This document shows positions 26,305 to 36,269 of a stretch of 64,000 nt of DNA, piece after piece. The DNA lies in the NCBI GenBank assembly GCA_023266575.1, contig JAHFPV010000002.1:62001-126000 (forward strand), read 5' to 3'. The translations under genes were made by a program, and so were the position numbers. Source of the stretch: Sphingobium sp. Its GTDB lineage: Bacteria; Pseudomonadota; Alphaproteobacteria; Sphingomonadales; Sphingomonadaceae. Numbering within the stretch: position 1 is the stretch's first letter; the number at the start of each line of letters is the position of its first letter. A model generated the notes under the pieces. It was given only the letters and a program-made list of their open reading frames with translations, ran no database searches and had not been told where the DNA came from.

Positions 26305-27435
26305 ATGATCGCTCGACCACCTGCCAAAAGCCGCGCAATTCTGCGCCGATTCGCGCCCCTGCTGCTGCTGCCATTGGGGGCGTGCAACTGGGTGGTGATG
26401 GCCCCGTCCGGCGACGTTGCGATGCAGCAGCGCGATCTCATCCTGATCGCGACGGTGCTGATGCTGCTGATCGTGCTGCCGGTGATGGCCACCATCGCCT
26501 GGTTCGCATGGAAATATCGGGCGAAGGCACAGGCCGCCGATTATGATCCCGACTGGGATCATTCGACCAGCCTGGAACTGCTGATCTGGTCCGCGCCGCT
26601 GCTGATCATCATCGCGCTGGGGGCGGTCACCTGGACCAGCACCCATCTGCTCGACCCCTACCGCCCGATCGAGCGGCTGGACGCGCAGCGCAAGGTCGAT
26701 CCAGCCGCCAGGCGGTTGCAGGTCGAGGTTGTCGCGCTCGACTGGAAATGGCTGTTCATTTACCCTGAGCTTGGCATCGCGACGGTCAATGAACTGGCCG
26801 CGCCGGTCGACCAGCCGATCGAATTCAAGATCACCTCCGCCTCCATCATGAACAGCTTTTTCGTGCCGGCGCTGGCGGGGCAAATCTATGCCATGCCGGG
26901 GATGCAGACCAGCCTGCACGCGGTCGCCAACAAGCCCGGCAACTTCGATGGCTTTTCCGCCAACTATTCGGGCGCTGGCTTTTCCAACATGCGCTTCAAA
27001 TTCCACGCGATGGACCAGAGCGGCTTTGCCCAGTGGGTCGCCCGCGTAAAGGCCAGCGGCAAGGCGCTCGACCGCGCCACCTATGTGAAGCTGGAACAGC
27101 CGAGCGAGAAAGTGAAGCCGACCTATTTCGCCAGCGTCGAACCCCGCCTGTTCCACGCCGCGCTCAACATGTGCGTGCAACCGGGCAAGCGCTGCATGGA
27201 CGCGATCATGATGACCGACAGCCAAGGCGGCGCAGGCAAGGAATCAGCTCGCAACACCGCTGGCCTGCGCCATGACGGCACCATCGACGTGGGCGGCTAC
27301 CACCCGGTCGAACCCGGCAAGAAGGGCGAGATCGCCCAGCCTGCGGGCATGACGCCAGCAGCAGAACGCACCCCCGCCGAGCGCGGCAAACAGGCGCCGG
27401 GGCAGCAGGATCATGAGGGGCATGATGGGCATTAA
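26305..27435 (+). CDS. cyoA: cytochrome bo3-type quinol oxidase subunit II
   Basis: Subunit II of a heme-copper quinol oxidase of the inner membrane. A lipoprotein signal precedes C27 (LLLLPLGAC), two transmembrane helices follow (~45-65 and ~90-110), then a periplasmic cupredoxin domain. The CuA ligand set of cytochrome c oxidases is absent, so quinol rather than cytochrome c is the donor. The 376-residue length includes a long Pro/Lys/Gln-rich tail ending in HEGHDGH. It is the first gene of cyoABCD-surf1-regBA. Confidence 0.95.
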   Translation: MIARPPAKSRAILRRFAPLLLLPLGACNWVVMAPSGDVAMQQRDLILIATVLMLLIVLPVMATIAWFAWKYRAKAQAADYDPDWDHSTSLELLIWSAPLLIIIALGAVTWTSTHLLDPYRPIERLDAQRKVDPAARRLQVEVVALDWKWLFIYPELGIATVNELAAPVDQPIEFKITSASIMNSFFVPALAGQIYAMPGMQTSLHAVANKPGNFDGFSANYSGAGFSNMRFKFHAMDQSGFAQWVARVKASGKALDRATYVKLEQPSEKVKPTYFASVEPRLFHAALNMCVQPGKRCMDAIMMTDSQGGAGKESARNTAGLRHDGTIDVGGYHPVEPGKKGEIAQPAGMTPAAERTPAERGKQAPGQQDHEGHDGH

Positions 27436-27460
27436 CGCGAATACTCCCCTCTCCTTTAGG

Positions 27461-27590
27461 TCGGATCGAGTCACGTGCCTCGATCCGAGGGCTGGGGGTG
27501 GGGGCTATCGTCTTGACGCCGCGCTTGCCTCACGCCCCCACCCCAACCCCTCCCCTGAAGGGGAGGGGCTTGAGATAACCCCCTCCCCCT
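27461..27590. repeat. composite C-tract/G-tract repeat in the cyoA-cyoB gap
   Basis: It holds three nested signals: a perfect 10-bp palindrome (TCGGATCGAG / CTCGATCCGA, 27461-27488); GGGGGTGGGGGC paired with GCCCCCACCCC; and a hairpin CCCCTCCCC-TGAA-GGGGAGGGG (about 27547-27569). The region occupies nearly the whole 174-nt intercistronic gap. Related elements lie at 36270 and 51045. Confidence 0.85.
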
Positions 27591-27609
27591 TTTCAAGGCC
27601 GTAACGTCC

Positions 27610-29628
27610 ATGTCCCCGCATCCCGCCTCCGAAAATAGCGGCATCTGGAAGCTGATCTTCGGTCGGCTCGACTGGAGTTCGCTTCCGCTGCATGAGCCGA
27701 TCGTCGTCGGCACCTTCCTGATGGTCGCGCTGGGCGGCGCGGTGGTGTTGGGGCTCGTCACCAAATATCGGCTGTGGGGCACGCTGTGGCACGACTGGTT
27801 CACGACCGTGGACCATAAGCGTATCGGCATCATGTATATGATCCTGGGGCTGATCATGTTCCTGCGCGGCTTTGCCGATGCGATCATGATGCGGTTGCAG
27901 CAGGCGATGGCCTTCAATGGCTCTGAAGGCTATCTGAACGCTCATCATTACGACCAGATTTTTACCGCCCATGGCGTCATCATGATCTTCTTCGTCGCGA
28001 TGCCGATGATCACGGGGATCATGAACTATATCGTCCCGCTGCAAATCGGCGCGCGCGACGTCAGCTTCCCCTTCCTCAATAATTTCAGCTTCTGGATGAC
28101 GACAGCGGGTGCCGTGATCGTCATGATGTCGCTGTTCGTGGGCGAATTTGCCCGCACCGGCTGGCTCGCCTACCCGCCTTTGTCGGGCATCGCTTACTCG
28201 CCCGGCGTCGGCGTCGATTATTATATCTGGGGTTTGCAGATAGCGGGCATCGGCACGCTGTTATCGGGCGTCAACCTGATCGCCACCATCGTCAAGATGC
28301 GCGCGCCGGGCATGACGATGATGAAGCTGCCCATCTTCACCTGGACCTCGCTCTGCGCCAACATACTGATCGTGGCGGCCTTCCCGGTGCTGACCGCCGT
28401 ATTGGCGCTGCTCAGCCTCGACCGCTATGTCGGCACCGCCTTCTTCACCAACGACATGGGCGGCAACCCCATGATGTATGTGAACCTGATCTGGATCTGG
28501 GGCCACCCGGAAGTCTATATCCTGATCCTGCCGCTGTTCGGGGTGTTCAGCGAAGTGACATCCACCTTCTCGTCCAAGCGATTGTTCGGCTATAGCTCGA
28601 TGGTCTATGCGACGATCGTCATCGCGCTGCTCAGCTACCTCGTCTGGCTGCACCATTTCTTCACCATGGGATCGGGCGCCAGCGTCAACAGCTTCTTTGG
28701 CATCACGACGATGGTGATTTCCATCCCCACCGGGGCCAAGCTCTTCAACTGGCTCTTCACCATGTATCGCGGTCGCATCCGCTACGAATTGCCGATGATG
28801 TGGACGGTCGCTTTCATGCTGACCTTCACCGTGGGCGGCATGACCGGGGTGCTGCTCGCCGTCCCGCCGGCCGACTTCGTGCTGCACAATTCGCTGTTCC
28901 TGATCGCCCATTTCCACAATGTCATCATCGGCGGCGTCCTGTTCGGCCTGTTCGCGGCGATCAACTACTGGTGGCCCAAGGCGTTCGGTTTCCGGCTGGA
29001 AACCACCTGGGGCAAGCGCAGCTTCTGGCTGTGGGTCGTGGGCTTCTGGGTCGCCTTCATGCCGCTCTATGTGCTGGGCCTGATGGGCGTTACCCGCCGG
29101 ATGCGCGTGTTCGATGACCCATCCCTGCAAATCTGGTTCCAGATCGCGGCGCTGGGCGCGGTGATGATCGCGGCGGGCATCGCCTGCATGTTCATCCAGT
29201 TCGCGGTCAGCATCAAGAATCGCGACCAGTTGCGCGACACCACAGGCGATCCATGGGACGGTCGCACGCTCGAATGGGCGACCAGTTCGCCCCCGCCCGA
29301 CTATAATTTCGCCTTCACCCCCGTCATCCATGATGGCGACGCCTGGGCGGACATGAAGAAGCGCGGCTATCAGCGCCCGCTGACAGGTTACGCCGCGATC
29401 CACATGCCGTCCAACACCGGCACCGGGATCATCATCGCGGGCCTGTCGGTCGCCTTCTCGGTCGGGATGATCTGGTACATGTGGTGGCTGGCGGGCCTGT
29501 CCTTCATCGCCATCCTGGCCGTCGCGATCGGGCATACGTTCAATTACAAGCGCGACTTCACCATCCCAAAGGATGTGGTCGAGCGCATAGAAAGCGAGCG
29601 CAGCACGCTGCTCGCAGCAAAGGGCTGA
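27610..29628 (+). CDS. cyoB: cytochrome bo3-type quinol oxidase subunit I
   Basis: Catalytic subunit of the terminal oxidase, which reduces O2 to water and pumps protons. It has 672 residues and about 15 membrane helices, as in E. coli CyoB. The cross-linked His-Tyr pair is H299 and Y303 in WGHPEVY, with E301 of the K/D proton path next to it. The CuB histidines HH are in [11 protein letters not shown], and the low- and high-spin heme ligands lie in [13 protein letters not shown]. The quinone-site motif [14 protein letters not shown] is present. No heme-o synthase (cyoE) gene follows. Confidence 0.97.
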   Translation: MSPHPASENSGIWKLIFGRLDWSSLPLHEPIVVGTFLMVALGGAVVLGLVTKYRLWGTLWHDWFTTVDHKRIGIMYMILGLIMFLRGFADAIMMRLQQAMAFNGSEGYLNAHHYDQIFTAHGVIMIFFVAMPMITGIMNYIVPLQIGARDVSFPFLNNFSFWMTTAGAVIVMMSLFVGEFARTGWLAYPPLSGIAYSPGVGVDYYIWGLQIAGIGTLLSGVNLIATIVKMRAPGMTMMKLPIFTWTSLCANILIVAAFPVLTAVLALLSLDRYVGTAFFTNDMGGNPMMYVNLIWIWGHPEVYILILPLFGVFSEVTSTFSSKRLFGYSSMVYATIVIALLSYLVWLHHFFTMGSGASVNSFFGITTMVISIPTGAKLFNWLFTMYRGRIRYELPMMWTVAFMLTFTVGGMTGVLLAVPPADFVLHNSLFLIAHFHNVIIGGVLFGLFAAINYWWPKAFGFRLETTWGKRSFWLWVVGFWVAFMPLYVLGLMGVTRRMRVFDDPSLQIWFQIAALGAVMIAAGIACMFIQFAVSIKNRDQLRDTTGDPWDGRTLEWATSSPPPDYNFAFTPVIHDGDAWADMKKRGYQRPLTGYAAIHMPSNTGTGIIIAGLSVAFSVGMIWYMWWLAGLSFIAILAVAIGHTFNYKRDFTIPKDVVERIESERSTLLAAKG

Positions 29629-29632
29629 TATC

Positions 29633-30277
29633 ATGGCCACACGCTCCCAAATCGACCCCGCCTTCCTCGACAATGACGGAAAGCCCCTCTTCCATCTGGG
29701 CGAGGAGCCGCATCATCCCGAAGGGTCCAGCACCGCGCTCGGCTTCTGGATCTACCTGATGAGCGATTGCCTCATCTTTGCCTGCCTGTTTGCGACCTAT
29801 GCGGTGCTGGGCGGCAATTATGCGGCGGGACCGGGGCCACGCGACCTGTTTGACCTCAATCTCGTCGCGCTCAACACCGCGATGCTGCTCTTCTCGTCCA
29901 TCACCTATGGCTTTGCCATGCTGGCGATGGAAAAGAACCGGGTCGGCGCGACACAGGCTTGGCTGGCGATCACTGGCCTGTTCGGCCTGGCGTTCCTCAG
30001 CATCGAACTTTATGAATTTGCCCATCTGATCCATGAAGGCGCGACGCCGCAGCGGTCGGGCTTCCTGTCCGCCTTCTTCGCTCTGGTCGGCACCCACGGG
30101 CTGCACGTCACCTTCGGCATCGTCTGGCTGGTGACGCTGATGGTGCAGGTCGGCAAAAAGGGGCTGATCGCCGCCAACCAGCGCCGCCTGATGTGCCTTT
30201 CCATGTTCTGGCACTTCCTCGACGTCATCTGGATCGGCGTCTTTACCTTCGTCTATCTCATGGGGATGCTGCGATGA
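29633..30277 (+). CDS. cyoC: cytochrome bo3-type quinol oxidase subunit III
   Basis: Five-helix subunit III of the quinol oxidase, 214 residues. It begins with a hydrophilic stretch (EEPHHPEGSSTALGFWIYLMSD, split after 20 as EEPHHPEGSS / TALGFWIYLM) and ends FWHFLDVIWIGVFTFVYLMG, typical of the family. It starts 4 nt after cyoB and overlaps cyoD by 4 nt (ATGA). Confidence 0.95.
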   Translation: MATRSQIDPAFLDNDGKPLFHLGEEPHHPEGSSTALGFWIYLMSDCLIFACLFATYAVLGGNYAAGPGPRDLFDLNLVALNTAMLLFSSITYGFAMLAMEKNRVGATQAWLAITGLFGLAFLSIELYEFAHLIHEGATPQRSGFLSAFFALVGTHGLHVTFGIVWLVTLMVQVGKKGLIAANQRRLMCLSMFWHFLDVIWIGVFTFVYLMGMLR

Positions 30278-30636
30278 GCGCGCACGATCACGAAACCCAC
30301 GCTGGCAGCCACGGCACGATGGGCAGCTATATGATCGGCTTTGGCCTGTCTGTGCTGCTGACCGCCATCCCCTTCTGGCTGGTCATGAACAAGACCTTCG
30401 CCAATCCGCAGGTGACCGCCTTCATCATCATGGGCTTTGCCGTGGTGCAGATCGTCGTTCACATGATCTACTTCCTGCACATGAACACCCGTTCGGAAGG
30501 CGGCTGGTCGATGATGGCGCTCATCTTCACGCTGGTATTGGTGGTCATCACCCTGTCCGGCTCCATGTGGGTCATGTATCATCTCAACGCTAACATGATG
30601 CCCCATATGGAGCATGATATGAGCCAGATGCCGTGA
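30274..30636 (+). CDS. cyoD: cytochrome bo3-type quinol oxidase subunit IV
   Basis: Small three-helix accessory subunit of 120 residues, needed for assembly of the binuclear centre in E. coli. The N-terminus is His-rich (MSAHDHETHAGSHGTMGSY) and the C-terminus Met/His-rich (NANMMPHMEHDMSQMP), possibly binding metal. The start is fixed by the ATGA overlap with cyoC, and it overlaps the GTG of the SURF1 gene. Confidence 0.93.
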   Translation: MSAHDHETHAGSHGTMGSYMIGFGLSVLLTAIPFWLVMNKTFANPQVTAFIIMGFAVVQIVVHMIYFLHMNTRSEGGWSMMALIFTLVLVVITLSGSMWVMYHLNANMMPHMEHDMSQMP

Positions 30637-31331
30637 CATCCCCGCGCCAGGGCCGGGCGGGCTTCCCGGTCGGCCTGACGCTGATCGCCGCCTTGCTGTT
30701 TGCGGGGCTGTGCGCATTGGGCGTCTGGCAGGTCGAGCGGCTGGCGTGGAAGCGCGACCTCATCGCCCGCGTCGAAGCCCGCATCCATGCCGCGCCCATC
30801 GCCGCGCCACGCAGCGCGACACAGGCGGACGAATATCGCCGCATCACCGCCACCGGCAGCTTCCTGCATGATCGCGCCACGCTGGTGCAGGCGTCCACGG
30901 TGCGCGGCCTCGGCTTTTGGGTGCTGACCCCGCTGCGCCGCGCCGACGGCACCATCCTCCTCATCAATCGCGGCTTCGTGCCGCCCGACGCCCGCACCCG
31001 CTACGCCCGCCCGACCGGCATCGTCCGCGTGACCGGCCTGCTGCGCCTGACCGAGCCGGGCGGCGGCTTCCTGCGGTCGAACGATCCAGCCGCCAATCGC
31101 TGGTATTCGCGCGACGTCGCCGCCATCGCCACCGCCCGCGCCCTGCCCGCCACGCCCACCTATTTCATCGACGCCGATGCCGATCCCCGCGCCGACGCCC
31201 TGCCCGTTGGCGGCCTCACCGTCATCCGCTTCCCCAACAATCATCTTGTCTATGCGCTGACATGGTTCAGTCTGGCCGCCATGACCGCGGGCGCCTATAT
31301 CATCCTCATGCGCCAAAGCCGCCGCCCATGA
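30633..31331 (+). CDS. SURF1 family oxidase assembly protein
   Basis: SURF1 proteins aid heme insertion into subunit I of heme-copper oxidases. The 232 residues have an N-terminal helix (LTLIAALLFAGLCALGVWQV) followed by the signature WQVERLAWKRDLIARVEAR, a periplasmic domain with LLINRGFVPP, and a C-terminal helix (HLVYALTWFSLAAMTAGAYI). GTG start overlaps the cyoD stop (GTGA). SURF1 is best known with heme-a cytochrome c oxidases, so its place in a quinol oxidase operon is noteworthy. Confidence 0.92.
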   Translation: MTSPRQGRAGFPVGLTLIAALLFAGLCALGVWQVERLAWKRDLIARVEARIHAAPIAAPRSATQADEYRRITATGSFLHDRATLVQASTVRGLGFWVLTPLRRADGTILLINRGFVPPDARTRYARPTGIVRVTGLLRLTEPGGGFLRSNDPAANRWYSRDVAAIATARALPATPTYFIDADADPRADALPVGGLTVIRFPNNHLVYALTWFSLAAMTAGAYIILMRQSRRP

Positions 31332-32653
31332 CCGCGCTCCTGCCGATAGCGACACGCTGGCTGCCCAGCCAGTGGCCCGCCGACGCTGCCGGGCGCAAGA
31401 ATATGGCGCTGTTGGTGCAGTTGCGCTGGATCGCGCTGGCGGGTCAGATCGCGACCATCCTGATCGTCCATTATGGCATGGGCATCCGCCTGCCGATGGT
31501 GCCGATGCTCGTCGTCCCCTGCATCGCGGCGGGGGTGAACCTCGCCAGCCTCGCCATCTTGCGGCGGCGCACCGACATTACCCATGCCGAACTGTTCCTG
31601 GCGCTGCTGTTCGACGTCCTCTCGCTCACCGCCCAACTCTATATGAGCGGCGGCGCGACCAATCCCTTCATCTCGCTCTATCTGCTCCAGGTCGCGTTGG
31701 GCGCGGTGCTGCTGCATCGCTGGAGCGTGTGGGGCATCGTCGCAGTGTCCGCCTTGTGCGCGGCAGGCCTTGCTTTCTTCTACCGCCCGCTGGACCTCAG
31801 CGATGCGCTGGAGGGTCGCCTGTTCGACCTCCACATCATCGGCACCTGGGTCTGCTTCACCATGATCGCGGTGCTGCTGGTGCTCTTCATGACCCGCGTG
31901 ACCCGCAACCTTGCCGCGCGTGAGGCCTATCTGGCGCAATTGCGGCAACAGGCGGCGGAGGAGGAGCATATCGTCCGCATGGGCCTGCTGGCGTCGGGCG
32001 CGGCGCATGAGCTTGGCACGCCGCTTTCCTCGCTCGCCGTCGTGCTGGGCGACTGGCGGCACATGCCCGAAATCACCAGCCACCCCGCGCTGGTCGAGGA
32101 AGTGGAGGAGATGCAGGCCGCCGTCACCCGGTGCAAGGCGATCCTGTCGGGCATATTGCTGTCCGCAGGCGAAGCGCGCGGCGAAGCGCCGCAGGTCACC
32201 AATGTCCGCGCCTTTATCGACAGCATGGCGCAGGGCTGGCGCGCGGCCAATCCGGGGATGCCGCTGCGCTGCGATTTCGGCCCGCACGACTATCCGCGCA
32301 TCGTCGCCGATCCGGTGATCCGGCAAGCGATCACCAACCTGCTCGACAATGCGCGCGAAGCGGGCGCGACCTATATCGACCTGCTGGTCGGGCGCGACAG
32401 CCAGTGGCTCAACATCGCCGTGCGCGACAATGGACCGGGGTTCAGCGCGGACATGCTGGCCGATTTCGGCAAGCCATATCGCTCCAGCAAGGGGCGGCAG
32501 GGTGGCGGGCTTGGCCTGTTCCTGGTCGTCAATGTCGTGCGTAAACTGGGCGGCAGCGTCAGCGCCAGCAATGGCGCGGATGGCGGCGCGCTGATCCTGC
32601 TGCGCCTGCCGCTCGGCACATTGGCGATCGAGGAGGATAAGGATGACCGATAA
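31328..32653 (+). CDS. regB: redox-sensing histidine kinase, RegB/PrrB/ActS family
   Basis: This global redox sensor kinase has 441 residues and six N-terminal transmembrane helices (~30-190). The quinone-binding signature GGATNPF is at 108-114 between helices. The phosphoacceptor is H227 in AAHELGTPLSS, the redox-active Cys is C269 in TRCKAIL, and N, G1 and G2 boxes (NLLDNA, DNGPGF, GGGLGLFL) follow. It overlaps the SURF1 stop by 4 nt and regA by 11 nt. The kinase is therefore made together with the oxidase whose quinol pool it can sense. Confidence 0.93.
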   Translation: MTALLPIATRWLPSQWPADAAGRKNMALLVQLRWIALAGQIATILIVHYGMGIRLPMVPMLVVPCIAAGVNLASLAILRRRTDITHAELFLALLFDVLSLTAQLYMSGGATNPFISLYLLQVALGAVLLHRWSVWGIVAVSALCAAGLAFFYRPLDLSDALEGRLFDLHIIGTWVCFTMIAVLLVLFMTRVTRNLAAREAYLAQLRQQAAEEEHIVRMGLLASGAAHELGTPLSSLAVVLGDWRHMPEITSHPALVEEVEEMQAAVTRCKAILSGILLSAGEARGEAPQVTNVRAFIDSMAQGWRAANPGMPLRCDFGPHDYPRIVADPVIRQAITNLLDNAREAGATYIDLLVGRDSQWLNIAVRDNGPGFSADMLADFGKPYRSSKGRQGGGLGLFLVVNVVRKLGGSVSASNGADGGALILLRLPLGTLAIEEDKDDR

Positions 32654-33176
32654 CCGTCTGCTCATGATTGTCGAGGATGACGACGCCTTCGCCAAAACCC
32701 TCAAACGCTCGTTCGAACGCCGCGGCTATACCGTGCTGATCGCCGACAGCGTGGAGATGGTCGCCATGCTGCTGGCCGATCATGATCCGGGCTATGCCGT
32801 CGTCGACCTGAAACTGGGCGGGCAATCCGGGCTGGTCTGCGTCCAGGCGCTCCACGCCCATGATCCCGACATGCTGATCGTCGTGCTGACCGGCTTTGCC
32901 AGCATTGCGACCGCGGTGGAGGCAATCAAGCTGGGCGCGACCAATTATCTCGCCAAACCGTCCAACAGCGACGACATAGAGGCCGCCTTCGCCCGTTCCG
33001 GCGGCGACACCGCCACCCCGCTCGCCCCCCGCCCGACCTCGATCAAGACGCTGGAGTGGGAGCATATCCACGAAGCGCTGAAAGACAGCGAGTTCAACAT
33101 CTCCGAAGCCGCCCGCCGCCTGGGAATGCACCGCCGCACGCTGGCCCGCAAACTCGCCAAGCGCCAGGTTGGTTGA
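32643..33176 (+). CDS. regA: response regulator RegA/PrrA/ActR
   Basis: DNA-binding partner of RegB, 177 residues. The receiver domain has the acidic pocket EDDD (11-14), phosphoacceptor D55 (VVDLKLGG) and a C-terminal Fis-type helix-turn-helix (ISEAARRLGMHRRTLARKLAK). This family regulates respiratory and other energy genes in alphaproteobacteria, probably including cyo here. A short hairpin (ACGGCGCA-TT-TGCGCCGT, 33176-33193) follows the stop but has no T tract. tRNA-Gly comes next. Confidence 0.94.
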   Translation: MTDNRLLMIVEDDDAFAKTLKRSFERRGYTVLIADSVEMVAMLLADHDPGYAVVDLKLGGQSGLVCVQALHAHDPDMLIVVLTGFASIATAVEAIKLGATNYLAKPSNSDDIEAAFARSGGDTATPLAPRPTSIKTLEWEHIHEALKDSEFNISEAARRLGMHRRTLARKLAKRQVG

Positions 33177-33211
33177 CGGCGCATTTGCGCCGTGGCAATG
33201 GGCGGTCGCAC

Positions 33212-33285
33212 GCGGGTGTAGCTCAATGGTAGAGCAGCAGCTTCCCAAGCTGACGACGGGGGTTCGATTCCCCTCACCCGCTCCA
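33212..33285 (+). tRNA. tRNA-Gly (anticodon CCC)
   Basis: Acceptor GCGGGTG / CACCCGC with T discriminator and encoded CCA, D arm GCTC..GAGC, anticodon loop TTCCCAA (CCC), and T arm GGGGG-TTCGATT-CCCCT; 74 nt. The restriction-modification gene begins 85 nt after its 3' end. Confidence 0.95.
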
Positions 33286-33369
33286 AATCCCCCAATCATC
33301 CGGCTAATCCAAACGCGCCTTGGCGCGCCGCACCGGGCAGGCTAAGTCTTGGGCAGCCAAGGGGGATTC

Positions 33370-36238
33370 ATGCGTTTAGGCTGGGATGAGATAAAGCGTC
33401 GAGCCAAGGCGTTCAGCGATGACTGGAAGGACGCGCATTATGAGCGCGGCCAGACCCAGACATTCTACAATGAATTTTTCGAGATTTTCGGGATCAAGCG
33501 CAAGCAGGTCGCCATCTATGAACAGCGGGTCAAGCTGCTGAACAACCGGCACGGTTTCATCGACCTGTTCTGGCCCGGCACGCTGCTGGTCGAACAGAAA
33601 AGTGCCAGCCTGGACCTGGGCCGGGCGCAGGGGCAGGCGCTCGATTATGTCGAGGGTATCCACCCGACGCAGCAACCGCGCTGGGTGCTGTCCTGCGATT
33701 TTCAGACCTGGGTGCTGCTGGACCTTGAAACCCGCACCGAACTGAAATTCCGCCTCGCCGATCTGCACAAGCATATCACCGCGTTCGATTTCATGCTGGG
33801 CCGCAAGGTCAGTTTTGAAACCCAGGCGGGCGTCACCATCAAGGCGGCGGAACTGATGGGCAAGCTGCACGACGCGCTGGAGGAATCGGGCTATGTCGGG
33901 CATGATCTGGAACAGTTGCTGGTCCGGCTGCTCTTCTGCCTGTTCGCCGACGACACCGGCATTTTCCAGCCCAAGGATATTTTCCTCCAGCTGGTCGAAA
34001 ATGACACCAAACCGGACGGCAGCGATGTTGGCCGCATTCTCAATGACCTGTTCGACGTTCTCGACACGCCGGAAAATGCCCGCCAGTCGACCCTGCAAGC
34101 CGAACTCAACGCCTTTCCCTATGTGAATGGCCGCCTGTTTGCCAAGCGTGTCCGCACCCCGCATTTTACCCAGGCGATGCGCGATCATCTGCTGGACGCG
34201 GCGCGGCACGACTGGTCGGGCGTATCGCCCGCCATTTTCGGGTCGCTGTTCCAGTCGGTGATGGACGCGAAGGAGCGCCGGGCCAAGGGCGCGCATTATA
34301 CGACCGAAGCCAATATCATGAAGGTCATCGGCCCGCTGTTTCTGGATGATCTGAAATCGGAACTGGCCGCCATCGTCGCGCGCAAGACCGGCCGGGACCG
34401 GGCCTTGACCGAGTTTCAGCATAAATTGGCGCGGCTGACCTTTTTCGATCCCGCGTGCGGGTGCGGCAATTTTCTGGTCATCGCCTATCGCGAAATCCGG
34501 GCGTTGGAACTCGAAGCGCTCAAGGCCCAATATGGCGACCAGCAGATTGACGCAGCCCTGCTGTCCCGCGTCACGGTCGACCAGTTTTACGGCATCGAAT
34601 ATGAGGAGTTTCCGGCCCGGATCGCCGAAGTCGCGATGTGGATGATGGACCATATCGCCAATAATGCGATCAATGAGGCGTTCCGCCTGAACTATGCCCG
34701 CATCCCGCTCAAGGACAGCGCCCACATATTGCATGGCGACGCGCTGGAAGCGGACTGGGCCGATCTGCTGCCGCCGGAAAAATGCAGCTATATCATGGGC
34801 AACCCGCCTTTTGTTGGCGCGAAATATCAGAGCGCGTTTCAGCGGGCGCAGGTGCGGCACATTGCCGGGCTGGGCGGCAGTGGCGGCACGCTGGATTATG
34901 TGGCGGCTTGGTTCATCAAGGCGGGGCAATACATACGTCCCACCCATCTAATAGAAAATGGGCGTAAAACTTATGACACACATTCTGCCGTGTCTTACCG
35001 CACAGAACGCCATGCGTATAATATCCGCATTGCCTTCGTTTCCACCAATTCGATTACCCAGGGCGAACAGGTGGCGCAGCTATGGCCTCTCCTGTTCGAC
35101 CGCCACGGGCTGGAAATCGCCTTCGCGCATCGCACCTTCAACTGGTTCAGCGAAGCCAGGGGCAAGGCGCATGTCCATGTCGTCATCATCGGCCTGGCCC
35201 ACCGCGATCATGAACCGGCGGAAAAGCGGCTGTTCAGCTATCCCGACATCAAGGGCGATCCAGTTGAAAGTCGCCATGCCGCGCTAACCGCCTATCTGTT
35301 CGATGCAAAAGGCGTCGCGAACCGGCATCTGGTGGTGAAGGAGGAAAGCAGGCCGATCAATGGGGCGGGAAAGGTCGCGATTGGTTCCAAGCCGATCGAT
35401 GGCGGCCATTACATTTTCGACGCCAACGAACGGGCCGAGTTCCTTTCAAGAGAACCCGGTGCGATAAAGTATTTGCACCGCTACATTGGAAGAGTTCATC
35501 AATGGCGGCGACCGGTCGATCCTTTACCTTGGAAATGCCGTGCCATCGGAAATCAGGGGCTTACCAGCCGTCATGGAACGAATTGCTTTAGTTCGTCAGA
35601 TGCGGTCAGCCAGCAATAGTGCTGCAACACGGAAATTGGCTTTAGAACCAACACGGTTTCATGTGACCGTCGTTCCAACGCACGCCTATCTTGTGATCCC
35701 AAAGGTGAGTTCTGAACGTAGAGATTATGTTCCGATGGGCTGGCTTCATCCGCCGACCATCGCAAGTGACCTGCTATTTGTTCAACCTAATGCCTCGATT
35801 TATGACTTTGCCATTCTGACCAGTCGCGCGCACATGGCTTGGCTGGCCCATATCGGTGGAAGGCTGGAAAGCAGGTTCAGATACTCCATCGGCCTCGTCT
35901 ACAACACCTTCCCATGGCCCGACGCCACCCCCGCCCAGCGCGCGAAGATAGAGGGGCTGGCGCAGGCGGTGCTGGATGCCCGCGCCGCCTATCCCACGTC
36001 CAGCCTGGCCGATCTGTATGACCCGGACACCATGCCCGCCGACCTGCGCCGCGCCCATGCCGCGCTGGATCGCGCGGTGGACCGGCTCTACCGCGCGGCC
36101 CCGTTTGAAACCGACCGCGACAGGGTGGAACATCTGTTCGGCCGCTATGAGGCGCTGGTCAATCCGCTGGAACGGCTGGGCGCCGCGAAAAACCGCCGCG
36201 TGGCGCGCAAGGCCGGTCAGGATGCGGGCGGGGCATAG
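33370..36238 (+). pseudogene. type IIL (MmeI-like) restriction-modification enzyme, frameshifted
   Basis: This was a single-chain restriction endonuclease/adenine methyltransferase. N-terminal PD-ExK-type nuclease: D65 and E75-x-K77 in GFIDLFWPG..LLVEQKS. A helical linker follows, then an N6-adenine methylase with motif I DPACGCGNF (~360) and motif IV NPPF (~478), then a target-recognition part and a C-terminal helical domain. The frame breaks near 35488. Frame 1 goes out of register after KYLHRYIG, while the expected EEFINGGDR continues in another frame to 36238. One extra base or an equivalent deletion explains it. ATG 33370 has an AGGGGG site. Sequencing error versus true inactivation cannot be decided here. 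Confidence 0.88.
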
Positions 36239-36269
36239 GGCTAGGTATTAACGACCGCGACTTGCAATT

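Noticed and set aside
33176..33193. Terminator after regA
   Set aside because: The hairpin is perfect but short-looped with no T tract and lies directly at the stop codon, just before tRNA-Gly; not called as a terminator.
35486..36238. The 3' part of the restriction gene as a separate protein
   Set aside because: Its N-terminus continues the interrupted family sequence exactly where the first frame loses it, and it has no own ribosome site; a frameshift is the simpler reading.
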